Under the pieces are notes generated by a model. It was not told where the DNA came from. It did no database searches and saw only the letters and a list, made by a program, of their open reading frames with translations. DNA of 6,855 bases from Vallitaleaceae bacterium (lineage in GTDB: Bacteria > Bacillota > Clostridia > Lachnospirales > Vallitaleaceae): the NCBI GenBank assembly GCA_027858555.1, contig JAQICP010000233.1, forward strand, positions 1 through 6,855. The letters are read 5' to 3'. Each line of letters starts with the position of its first letter. Within the stretch, counting starts at the first letter, position 1. Position numbers and translations under genes: made by a program. Below are positions 1-5,412 of the stretch, one piece after another.

Positions 1-682
1 CCGGCTTAAGTGAATCAACTGCTTGAACCAACATAGACTTGAGCGTTTCCATTTCTTGATTTACTTCAATACGCAATGCTTGAAATACGCGCGCCATATC
101 TTTCTTTTCCCTCTCATGAGAAAAGTAAGGTTTCAACACATCTAAGAAGTCATTTATCCTATGAATGGGATTTTCTTTTCGTCTCTCACATATTCTCTTC
201 GCAATTTTTCTTGAATTTCGAAGCTCACCATACAAGAATAAAACAGTAGCAATATCCTCTTCCGTATACGTATTTAAGAGTTTCGCAGCAGTAAGATCCG
301 ACTTGGTATTCATACGCATATCCAATTCACCATCAAAGCGAAATGAAAATCCTCTGTCTGCCACATCAAAATGATGAAATGACACACCAAGGTCTGCTAA
401 CAAACCATCAATTTGCACTGCATCGTGATATCTTAAGAAGTTCTTTAGAAAACTGAAGTTGCTTTGCACAAAAATAAATCGATTATCATCAATAATATTT
501 TTCAAAGCATCTTCGTCTTGGTCAAAAGCAATCAATTTTCCTTTTACTCCAAGCTGGGTAAGTATTTCTTTAGAGTGTCCTCCTCCTCCAAAAGTTACAT
601 CGACATATATCCCCTCTTGGTTTATTTTTAAACCATCAACTGTTTCTTTTAGTAAGGCGGGTATATGGTAGGATTCACTCAT
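1..682 (-). CDS. rsmH: 16S rRNA (cytosine(1402)-N(4))-methyltransferase RsmH, C-terminus cut off by the window edge
   Basis: RsmH (MraW) transfers a methyl group from S-adenosylmethionine to N4 of C1402 in the decoding centre of 16S rRNA, in the cytoplasm. Translating the minus strand from the ATG at 682 gives 227 residues without a stop. The family is usually about 300 residues, so roughly the last 70-75 lie outside. Visible family motifs are the N-terminal YHIPALL (5-11), the SAM-binding TFGGGGHS (30-37), FDQD (53-56), DLGVS (97-101), RGFSFR..GELDMRM (110-124) and FQALRIEVNQE (200-210). The start is fixed by its 8-bp overlap with the end of mraZ (ATGAGTGA), which suggests translational coupling; no Shine-Dalgarno is obvious. 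The order mraZ-rsmH is the classic head of the dcw cluster. Oddity: the usual DLGVSS.Q reads DLGVSFHH, with Phe102 in place of the second Ser. Identification is firm. Confidence 0.96.
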   Translation of the reverse strand, partial: MSESYHIPALLKETVDGLKINQEGIYVDVTFGGGGHSKEILTQLGVKGKLIAFDQDEDALKNIIDDNRFIFVQSNFSFLKNFLRYHDAVQIDGLLADLGVSFHHFDVADRGFSFRFDGELDMRMNTKSDLTAAKLLNTYTEEDIATVLFLYGELRNSRKIAKRICERRKENPIHRINDFLDVLKPYFSHEREKKDMARVFQALRIEVNQEMETLKSMLVQAVDSLKP

Positions 683-1142
683 TCAATGGTTCAGATTTTC
701 GAGACATTTTTTCCCGCAACAAACGGGCAAAGTCAGCAGATGGTAGTTTAGCCGTTTCATAAACAGATTTACTCCAAACAGAAAAACGATCTATGCTTCC
801 TACAAAAAGCACATCCGATTCGACCCCAATTTGCTGCAAGTATTTTTTTTGTATTAACACACGACCCTGAGCATCAACATCCAACCATTCTGCATCTGAT
901 ACAAACTGCATCAATATCAGCTGATCTTGTTCGTTCCACTCATCCAAGGTCGATTTCAGTTCATTTAGCTTTTGCTCCCAAACATTTACCGGGTAAATAA
1001 CCAAACAATTATTGTCTGGGTCTTTGCGCATAACAACTACACTTCGTTCCGGAAAGGACAACAACTTCCTGTAAGATGCTGGAATAAATACGCGTCCCTT
1101 AACATCTACTTTTGCTTCAATATTTCCTATAAATGTCGACAT
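675..1142 (-). CDS. mraZ: transcriptional regulator MraZ
   Basis: MraZ is a DNA-binding protein of the SpoVT/AbrB-like fold. In other bacteria it binds repeats in its own promoter and controls the dcw cluster. The 155-residue product has the expected length and two tandem MraZ domains, each with the DxxxR signature: DVKGR at 13-17 and DAQGR at 90-94. The N-terminus MSTFIGN..AKVDVKGRVFIPASYR is typical. I chose the ATG at 1142. A longer open frame reaches back to 1226, but its 28 extra codons run through the likely promoter and MraZ box and resemble nothing in the family. No Shine-Dalgarno is visible; the leader is A/T-rich, as is common in Bacteroidota. The gene overlaps rsmH by 8 bp and is the first gene of its operon. 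Autoregulation is likely, because a good MraZ box lies 52-66 bp upstream of the start. Identification is firm; the sign of regulation (repressor or activator) is not visible. Confidence 0.96.
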   Translation of the reverse strand: MSTFIGNIEAKVDVKGRVFIPASYRKLLSFPERSVVVMRKDPDNNCLVIYPVNVWEQKLNELKSTLDEWNEQDQLILMQFVSDAEWLDVDAQGRVLIQKKYLQQIGVESDVLFVGSIDRFSVWSKSVYETAKLPSADFARLLREKMSRKSEPLNE

Positions 1143-1193
1143 AGCTAAATTAATTTTTGTGATGTTGTAAAAGTACGCATTATAATCAAAAAC

Positions 1194-1208
1194 ACCACTT
1201 TCACCCAC
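1194..1208 (-). promoter_or_regulatory. MraZ box (two GTGGN repeats with 5-bp spacing)
   Basis: Read on the mraZ coding strand, this is GTGGG-TGAAA-GTGGT: two five-base repeats whose starts are exactly 10 bp, one helical turn, apart. Known MraZ operators are (T/G)GGGN-like repeats separated by 5 bp upstream of mraZ, often three of them; only two are clear here. The first G of the box is also the last base of a TAnnTTTG -7-like element at 1208-1215. Bound MraZ could therefore block RNA polymerase. The match in sequence, spacing, strand and place is good; function is inferred. Confidence 0.75.
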
Positions 1209-1259
1209 AAAAATATTTTCAAACAAAAATAGAACATAATTGAACAGCTTCTAAACAAA
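1208..1259 (-). promoter_or_regulatory. candidate Bacteroidota-type promoter(s) of mraZ-rsmH
   Basis: Bacteroidota sigma-A promoters use a -7 element TAnnTTTG with a TTG/TTTG element about 19-23 bp upstream. On the minus strand TATTTTTG occurs twice, at 1224-1231 and 1208-1215, 16 bp apart. The upstream copy has a TTTG at 1256-1259, 24 bp away, slightly long. The downstream copy touches the MraZ box but lacks a clear -33 element. Either would give a leader of roughly 60-75 nt before the mraZ ATG. AT-rich sequence makes chance matches easy, so the exact start site is uncertain. Confidence 0.45.
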
Positions 1260-1346
1260 CTAATAACAAGTTATCAACAATCAAAAAAGAAGATATCAAC
1301 AGCATACTACTTCTAATCAAATAGATATAACAAATACCAAGTAAGA

Positions 1347-1361
1347 GGGGTGGAAAGTGGT
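1347..1361 (+). promoter_or_regulatory. second MraZ-box-like repeat pair, opposite orientation
   Basis: The plus strand reads GGGGT-GGAAA-GTGGT followed by GAAAT. This again gives two G-rich five-mers 10 bp apart, and AAAGTGGTG matches the first box exactly. It points toward the acyltransferase gene, about 138 bp before its ATG, and is inverted relative to the box next to mraZ, with about 140 bp between the two. It could be a second MraZ operator serving the divergent operon, part of a looped complex, or chance. The first repeat is less canonical than in the 1194-1208 box. Confidence 0.45.
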
Positions 1362-1419
1362 GAAATATTTACAAACGCATACTAAAGCACCATTTTTTCA
1401 CTGCCTACTATCTCCTTTT

Positions 1420-1450
1420 GGGGAATATTTAGAATATATCTAATAGCCCC
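1420..1450. repeat. imperfect inverted repeat (possible hairpin) upstream of the acyltransferase operon
   Basis: GGGG at 1420-1423 can pair with CCCC at 1447-1450. Inside this, TATT pairs with AATA and AGA with TCT, with a 2x1 internal loop, one bulged T and a five-base ATATA loop: 11 base pairs in all. Both neighbouring genes are transcribed away from this region, so a terminator is not expected. It may be an operator or a chance AT-rich structure. Confidence 0.3.
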
Positions 1451-1466
1451 TTTCGAAAATTTTTAT

Positions 1467-1474
1467 TACTTTTG
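1467..1474 (+). promoter_or_regulatory. candidate -7 element for the acyltransferase operon
   Basis: TACTTTTG matches the Bacteroidota TAnnTTTG -7 consensus and ends 25 bp before the ATG at 1500, giving a leader of about 20 nt. No convincing TTG/TTTG lies 19-23 bp upstream, so this is a half-match. The leader is A-rich (a run of seven A) and has no Shine-Dalgarno. Confidence 0.4.
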
Positions 1475-1499
1475 AGCTTTCTAAAAAAACAGTTACCCG

Positions 1500-2330
1500 A
1501 TGAGTAAGAAACAAATCTTAGTTGATGTTGAAAAAGCGATTAAGGAGAAGTCAAAAAAAGAGAAGCCATCTTGGCTATTAGTACGATTCCTAAAGAAAAT
1601 AGCACATCAGGATGATTTAAATTCATTTCTAATAAACCACCCTGAAGAAGAAGGTTTAGAGTTTCTTGAAAAAGCGTTAACATACCTAAATGTAACTCTG
1701 AAAGTTGAAGGGATGGATCATATCCCAAAAGACAAACGCCACATATTTGTTTCAAACCACCCACTAGGCGGAATGGACGGCATGGCAATGGGTTATTTTT
1801 TAGGGAGATTTTTTGATGGCAAAGTGAAATTTATGGCTAACGACCTGCTAATGCATCTCACTCCATTACACAGTGTATTTATTCCAGTAAACAAACACGG
1901 GGGACAAGTAAAAAAGATAGCTGAAATATTTGACGAAACCTTTAAGTCTGAAGACCAGATATTAATATACCCAGCAGGTTTGGTCTCTCGTTTACAAAAA
2001 GGAAGAATTCGCGACTTAGAGTGGAAAAAAACCATCGTAACAAAAGCGAAACAATACGAAAGAGATATTGTACCCATTTATTTTGGAGCTAGAAACTCTT
2101 GGTTTTTCTATATATTGGCAAATATTAGAAAAATACTTAAAATAAAAGCAAACATCGAAATGTTATTTTTGGTTGACGAGATGTACAAGCAAAAAAACAA
2201 AACTTTTAAAGCCTATGTTGGCAAACCAATATCATGGAAATCTTTTGACAAAAGCAAATCAGATAAAGCTTGGGCAGCTCACATAAAAGACATTGTATAC
2301 CAACTAAATAAAGACAACAGAGCAAGATAA
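1500..2330 (+). CDS. PlsC-like lysophospholipid/lyso-aminolipid O-acyltransferase (GlsA/OlsA-like)
   Basis: This is a glycerophospholipid acyltransferase (LPLAT/PlsC superfamily) of 276 residues that should move an acyl chain onto a hydroxyl of a lyso-lipid at the inner membrane. The catalytic block is SNHPLGGMDG at 85-94, with His87 and Asp93. The spacing is therefore HX5D rather than the textbook HX4D. The substrate-binding block reads IYPAGLVSR (156-164) instead of the usual FPEGTRS. VPIYF at 191-195 fits the later conserved block. The N-terminal ~60 residues are charged, and there is no signal peptide; WFFYILANI (201-209) is a hydrophobic patch, not a clear membrane helix. The gene lies 6 bp before an OlsB/GlsB-like N-acyltransferase. 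Such pairs make ornithine or glycine lipids (OlsB/OlsA, or GlsB/GlsA in Bacteroides thetaiotaomicron), so the likely role is adding the second, ester-linked chain to a mono-acylated amino acid. Ordinary lysophosphatidate acylation is the alternative. Family is firm; substrate is inferred. Confidence 0.85.
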   Translation: MSKKQILVDVEKAIKEKSKKEKPSWLLVRFLKKIAHQDDLNSFLINHPEEEGLEFLEKALTYLNVTLKVEGMDHIPKDKRHIFVSNHPLGGMDGMAMGYFLGRFFDGKVKFMANDLLMHLTPLHSVFIPVNKHGGQVKKIAEIFDETFKSEDQILIYPAGLVSRLQKGRIRDLEWKKTIVTKAKQYERDIVPIYFGARNSWFFYILANIRKILKIKANIEMLFLVDEMYKQKNKTFKAYVGKPISWKSFDKSKSDKAWAAHIKDIVYQLNKDNRAR

Positions 2331-2336
2331 GAAACT

Positions 2337-3308
2337 ATGAAAAACACTATAGAACCTGTTGAGTTATCGTTGATAAAAAACGAACTTACTTCTGAGAAAT
2401 TCCTTAGAAAAACTAACAAAGCTAATAACGAGATATACATCTTCACAGCCCACGAAGCACCAAACACTATGCGTGAGATTGGTCGCTTACGTGAAATTGC
2501 GTTTAGAGCTGGCGGCGGCGGCACTGGATTAGATTGTGACCTTGACCATTGCGACACAATGAAAAATCCTTACAAACAATTGATTGTTTGGAATCCAGAT
2601 GCAGAAGAAATCATTGGTGGGTATCGCTTCTTCCATGGAGGTGACGTAAAACTAGACGAAAAAGGACAACCTATTCTTTCTACTGCTCACATGTTTCACT
2701 TTACAGAAAAATTCATTAAAGACTTTCTTCCTTACACAATAGAATTAGGTCGTTCGTTTGTGCGAATTGAATACCAAGTTGCAAGTGCAGGAGCAAAAGG
2801 ATTGTTTGCCCTAGATAATCTTTGGGATGGCCTAGGTGCAATAACAATGACTTATCCAAATACAGAACATTTCTTTGGAAAGGTGACCATGTATCCTGAT
2901 TTTGGCATCTATGGCAGAGACTTAATCTTATATTTCTTGGACAAGTATTTTGAAGACAAAGATAAAATGGTTACTCCTTTTAATGGATTAAAATTGAAAC
3001 ATTCTAAAAGCGAGCTAAGTCAAGTACTCATGGAAAATGACTACAAGAGCGACTATAAGATTCTAAATACTACTCTTAGAGGATTAGATTTAAACATACC
3101 TCCTCTTGTAAATGCATACATGGGACTTTCATCTACAATGAAAGTATTTGGGACATCACTTAACGATGAGTTTGGAGATGTAGAAGAAACTGGTATCTTA
3201 GTTTCAATCAAAGAAATATACAAGGAGAAAATTACTCGCCATATTGAAAGCTTCAATAAAGAAGAGTCCGGTTTATATCAACACTTACAAAACAGTAAAG
3301 CTATTTAA
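2337..3308 (+). CDS. GNAT-fold amino-acid N-acyltransferase (OlsB/GlsB-like; often annotated 'hemolysin' or GNAT family)
   Basis: The 323-residue product looks like the OlsB-type GNAT family that couples 3-hydroxy-acyl-ACP to the amino group of an amino acid, giving lyso-ornithine or lyso-glycine lipid (commendamide-type products in Bacteroides). Visible features are REIGRLREIAFRAGGGGTG (46-64), the acidic D.DLDHCD (66-73) and IIGGYRFF (92-99), followed by the core ELGRSFV (136-142), the usual active-site neighbourhood of this family. The C-terminal part has PPLVNAYMGLSSTMKVFGTS (255-274) and VEETGILV (282-289). It is therefore longer than a minimal OlsB and matches the long Bacteroidota form. 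No signal peptide or membrane helix is seen. The ATG follows the upstream stop by 6 bp, so the two are co-transcribed. Its last 8 bp overlap the end of the convergent protease gene. The amino-acid substrate cannot be read from the sequence; glycine is favoured only by the taxonomic setting. Confidence 0.8.
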   Translation: MKNTIEPVELSLIKNELTSEKFLRKTNKANNEIYIFTAHEAPNTMREIGRLREIAFRAGGGGTGLDCDLDHCDTMKNPYKQLIVWNPDAEEIIGGYRFFHGGDVKLDEKGQPILSTAHMFHFTEKFIKDFLPYTIELGRSFVRIEYQVASAGAKGLFALDNLWDGLGAITMTYPNTEHFFGKVTMYPDFGIYGRDLILYFLDKYFEDKDKMVTPFNGLKLKHSKSELSQVLMENDYKSDYKILNTTLRGLDLNIPPLVNAYMGLSSTMKVFGTSLNDEFGDVEETGILVSIKEIYKEKITRHIESFNKEESGLYQHLQNSKAI

Positions 3309-4929
3309 GTAGTCTTTTATTAGACAACTGACCTACAGCTGCATCAACACAATTATCGCCATCATTTAAGATAGGATAGAATGCATCATTGCCCATTACA
3401 TCTCTTGAAATGTAGGCAAACAGCATTTTCTGTAGTAGCATTTTAGACTTATTGATATGTCTACTGCGTCTTCTAACTCCGTTATCCTCAGAAAATTCAA
3501 CGAATTTTTCTAGAATGTTTTGATCTTGTAAATAGCTCAACAACAATTCCCAGTCCTTAAATCTCTCCAACTTAGCTCTATGGTCGTCTACATATTGAAA
3601 CGCAAATTCATATGCAAGACCCATATTCATCACACGGTTATAGTATGGCGTATAACCTAAGGTATCTCTAGGAACAAAAACATCTGGCACAATACCCCCG
3701 TTTCCATATACCGTTCTTCCTCTTATTAATGTTTTGAATTTCAAAGAATCTGGCATCCTTATACTGTCTTTCGAGCTCATCTCTCCATGCAAATAACGAT
3801 TTACAATATCCATCTCATAGGCCTCCGAATCACCTTTTTTATATGGTGTCTGTATACAACGACCCGATGGAGTATAATAACGTGCTATTGTTAAACGAAC
3901 AGCAGATCCATCATTAAAAGGAATTTGTTGTTGCACCAAGCCCTTCCCAAATGAACGTCGACCAATAATCAATGCTCTATCATTATCCTGCATAGCACCA
4001 GCAAATATCTCACTGGCAGAAGCCGACCACTCGTCAATTAATACCACCAACTGACTCTCTTGGAAAGAACCCTTACCGTTAGCATAGGCATCTTTTCTTG
4101 GATATGCTTTACCTTTAGTATAAACAATCAAACTCCCCTTTACAAGAAACTCATTCACCAAATTGATAGCTGCATCTAAAAACCCTCCAGAGTTTCCTCT
4201 AAGATCTATCACATATTTTTGGGCCCCCAAATGGTTTAATTTCGCCAAAGCATCTTGAAACTCTTCAAAAGTTACGGCTCCAAAACTACTTACTTTAACG
4301 TAACCAATAGTTGGTGTCAACATATACGAAACATCTACACTTTTAACAGGCACATCATTTCTTGTGACAGTATAATATATCAGTTTCTTAGCACTTCTTC
4401 TTTTTATACCCAACTTAACCTTTGTACCTTTTTCTCCTCTTAATCTCCTAACTACTTTTTCATTCGTAATGGAATCTCCAACAAAAAGCGAGTCATCTAC
4501 TGTTACAATTCTATCTCCAGCTAAAATGCCTAATTTCTCTGATGGCCCACCATTTATTACAGCCACCACCATTACCGTATCATTTTGAATATTAAACTGC
4601 ACGCCAATACCACTAAAGCTACCTTCTAGTCCTTCGTTAGCTGTTTGCAAATCCTTTGCTGGAATATATACTGAGTGTGGATCTAATTTAGCAAGAATCT
4701 TAGGCATTAACTCCTCTGTAATAGAATCAGTATTAATATCTTCTACATACTCCGAATCGATTAAGTCAATGACAGTTTGCAACTTAGAACTACCCGTAAA
4801 GAAAGTATTAAAGATGGCATTGTTCGCATTTGAGTTATCTCTCTCAGCCAACATATTCCCAATAAAAATGCCTATTGCAATTGCAACACTAAACAATAGT
4901 GGTAACCAAATTTTAAACTTATTACTCAT
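3301..4929 (-). CDS. membrane-anchored S41 C-terminal processing peptidase (CtpA/Prc family) with PDZ domain
   Basis: This serine protease of 542 residues should cleave proteins near their C-termini in the periplasm. Residues 6-27 form an uncleaved-looking N-terminal membrane anchor after a short MSNK..K start. A helical region follows to ~100 (including EELMPKILAKLDPHSVYIP, 72-90). The PDZ domain spans about 105-190 (FSGIGVQF, AGDRIVTVDD) and the S41 catalytic domain about 205-365. The Ser-Lys-Gln catalytic set is visible as Ser304 in SASASE, Lys329 in FGKGLVQ and Gln333. IDLRGNSGG (241-249) and YYTPSGRCIQ (351-360) are family hallmarks. The ~175-residue C-terminal tail is typical of Bacteroidota members; I see no domain in it. 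I chose the ATG at 4929, overlapping the deaminase stop by 8 bp (ATGAGTAA) just before the membrane segment; an earlier in-frame Met at 4959 adds only ten residues, mostly Lys-rich. The 3' end overlaps the convergent N-acyltransferase gene by 8 bp. Substrates are unknown. Confidence 0.95.
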   Translation of the reverse strand: MSNKFKIWLPLLFSVAIAIGIFIGNMLAERDNSNANNAIFNTFFTGSSKLQTVIDLIDSEYVEDINTDSITEELMPKILAKLDPHSVYIPAKDLQTANEGLEGSFSGIGVQFNIQNDTVMVVAVINGGPSEKLGILAGDRIVTVDDSLFVGDSITNEKVVRRLRGEKGTKVKLGIKRRSAKKLIYYTVTRNDVPVKSVDVSYMLTPTIGYVKVSSFGAVTFEEFQDALAKLNHLGAQKYVIDLRGNSGGFLDAAINLVNEFLVKGSLIVYTKGKAYPRKDAYANGKGSFQESQLVVLIDEWSASASEIFAGAMQDNDRALIIGRRSFGKGLVQQQIPFNDGSAVRLTIARYYTPSGRCIQTPYKKGDSEAYEMDIVNRYLHGEMSSKDSIRMPDSLKFKTLIRGRTVYGNGGIVPDVFVPRDTLGYTPYYNRVMNMGLAYEFAFQYVDDHRAKLERFKDWELLLSYLQDQNILEKFVEFSEDNGVRRRSRHINKSKMLLQKMLFAYISRDVMGNDAFYPILNDGDNCVDAAVGQLSNKRLLK

Positions 4930-5359
4930 TATCTTTTTCTTTAAATTCGATAAAATCAACTACAACTTTTGCACGGTTTAACAAATCGACACCATCCATA
5001 ATATGATACTGCTGACTATATACTACTCTAGATATACCGGCCTGAATGATAAGCTTAGCACATTCAATACAAGGAGAAGTGGTAACATACAAAGTAGCAC
5101 CTTTACTACTATTGCTTGACCTTGCTACCTTGGTAATTGCATTTGATTCTGCATGCAACACATAAGGTTTTGTTTTATAATTATCATCTTCACAATCATT
5201 CTCAAAACCCGAAGGCGTACCATTATATCCATCAGAGATAATCATCTTATCTTTTACTATAATAGCTCCTACCTGGCGACGCTGACAATACGAATTCTCA
5301 GCCCATATCTGAGCCATGCGCAAATATCTAAGATCTAACAATTGTTGTTTTTTATCCAT
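4922..5359 (-). CDS. dCMP deaminase family protein (deoxycytidylate deaminase)
   Basis: This cytoplasmic zinc enzyme is predicted to deaminate dCMP to dUMP, feeding thymidylate synthase. The 145-residue product shows the full cytidine/deoxycytidylate deaminase signature: His69 and Glu71 in HAES (zinc ligand and proton shuttle) and PCIEC at 96-100 with Cys97 and Cys100 as zinc ligands. RRQVGAIIVKD (27-37) and DGYNGTPSG (43-51) mark the dCMP branch (ComEB/T4 dCMP deaminase type) rather than free-cytidine or tRNA-adenosine deaminases. Length is normal for the compact bacterial form. The ATG at 5359 is 53 bp after the mpl stop, and the gene overlaps the S41 protease start by 8 bp, so deaminase and protease are almost certainly one transcript and probably translationally coupled. 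The GGG before the start is at best a weak ribosome-binding site. No functional link between deaminase and protease is evident. Family certain, exact substrate very likely. Confidence 0.93.
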   Translation of the reverse strand: MDKKQQLLDLRYLRMAQIWAENSYCQRRQVGAIIVKDKMIISDGYNGTPSGFENDCEDDNYKTKPYVLHAESNAITKVARSSNSSKGATLYVTTSPCIECAKLIIQAGISRVVYSQQYHIMDGVDLLNRAKVVVDFIEFKEKDNE

Positions 5360-5377
5360 AACCCATTTAAAATGTAC

Positions 5378-5398
5378 AGACGCACTATTAGTGCGTCT
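5378..5398. repeat. perfect palindrome / hairpin between mpl and the dCMP deaminase gene
   Basis: AGACGCACTA and its exact reverse complement TAGTGCGTCT flank a single central T. In RNA this would form a stem of at least 8 bp (AGACGCAC with GTGCGTCT) with a TATTA loop. It is more GC-rich than the surrounding intergenic DNA. Read in the direction of mpl it is followed by GTACATTTTAAAT, not a clean T-run, so a classical intrinsic terminator is only partly supported. On the plus strand it is followed by CTCTAACAAAAACA. It could be a weak terminator or attenuator setting deaminase/protease expression, an mRNA-stabilising hairpin, or one copy of a dispersed extragenic palindrome. Confidence 0.65.
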
Positions 5399-5412
5399 CT
5401 AACAAAAACACA

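Larger units (their letters stand above)
1143..1499. other. 357-bp non-coding divergent regulatory region between mraZ and the acyltransferase operon
   Basis: No open frame here resembles a protein, and no tRNA-like or other structured RNA is recognisable. The stretch is strongly AT-rich and separates two outward-facing operons, so it must hold both promoters. What can be seen, listed separately, is a MraZ box and candidate promoter for mraZ, a second inverted MraZ-box-like repeat pair, an imperfect hairpin and a -7-like element before the acyltransferase gene. Two copies of TATCAACA lie 22 bp apart at 1272-1279 and 1294-1301, about two helical turns; their meaning is unknown. Confidence 0.8.

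Noticed and set aside
165..671. Plus-strand open frames of about 70 residues at 165-374 and 459-671
   Set aside because: They are antisense shadows of rsmH; the minus-strand frame carries all the RsmH motifs and these show no protein-like features.
1143..1226. 28-codon N-terminal extension of mraZ in the same open frame
   Set aside because: It runs through the MraZ box and next to the -7-like element, has no resemblance to MraZ proteins, and the ATG at 1142 gives the canonical MSTFIGN start and family length.
1375..1405. Possible third MraZ-like repeat on the minus strand (AGTGA-N5-TGGTG)
   Set aside because: Repeat units deviate too far from GTGGN; the 10-bp spacing alone is weak in this A/T-rich stretch.
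3311..3325. Short inverted repeat GTCT/AGAC near the convergent gene ends as a possible terminator
   Set aside because: Only four base pairs with an AT loop, no T-run, and it lies inside the protease coding sequence.
4930..4959. Upstream start for the S41 protease, adding ten residues
   Set aside because: It would lie well inside the deaminase gene; the ATG at 4929 overlaps the deaminase stop like the mraZ/rsmH junction and sits directly before the membrane anchor.
5362..5376. Separate promoter for the deaminase gene (TACATTTT as a -7 element)
   Set aside because: It lacks the final G of TAnnTTTG, the nearest upstream TTTG is about 26 bp away, and it would leave almost no leader before the ATG.
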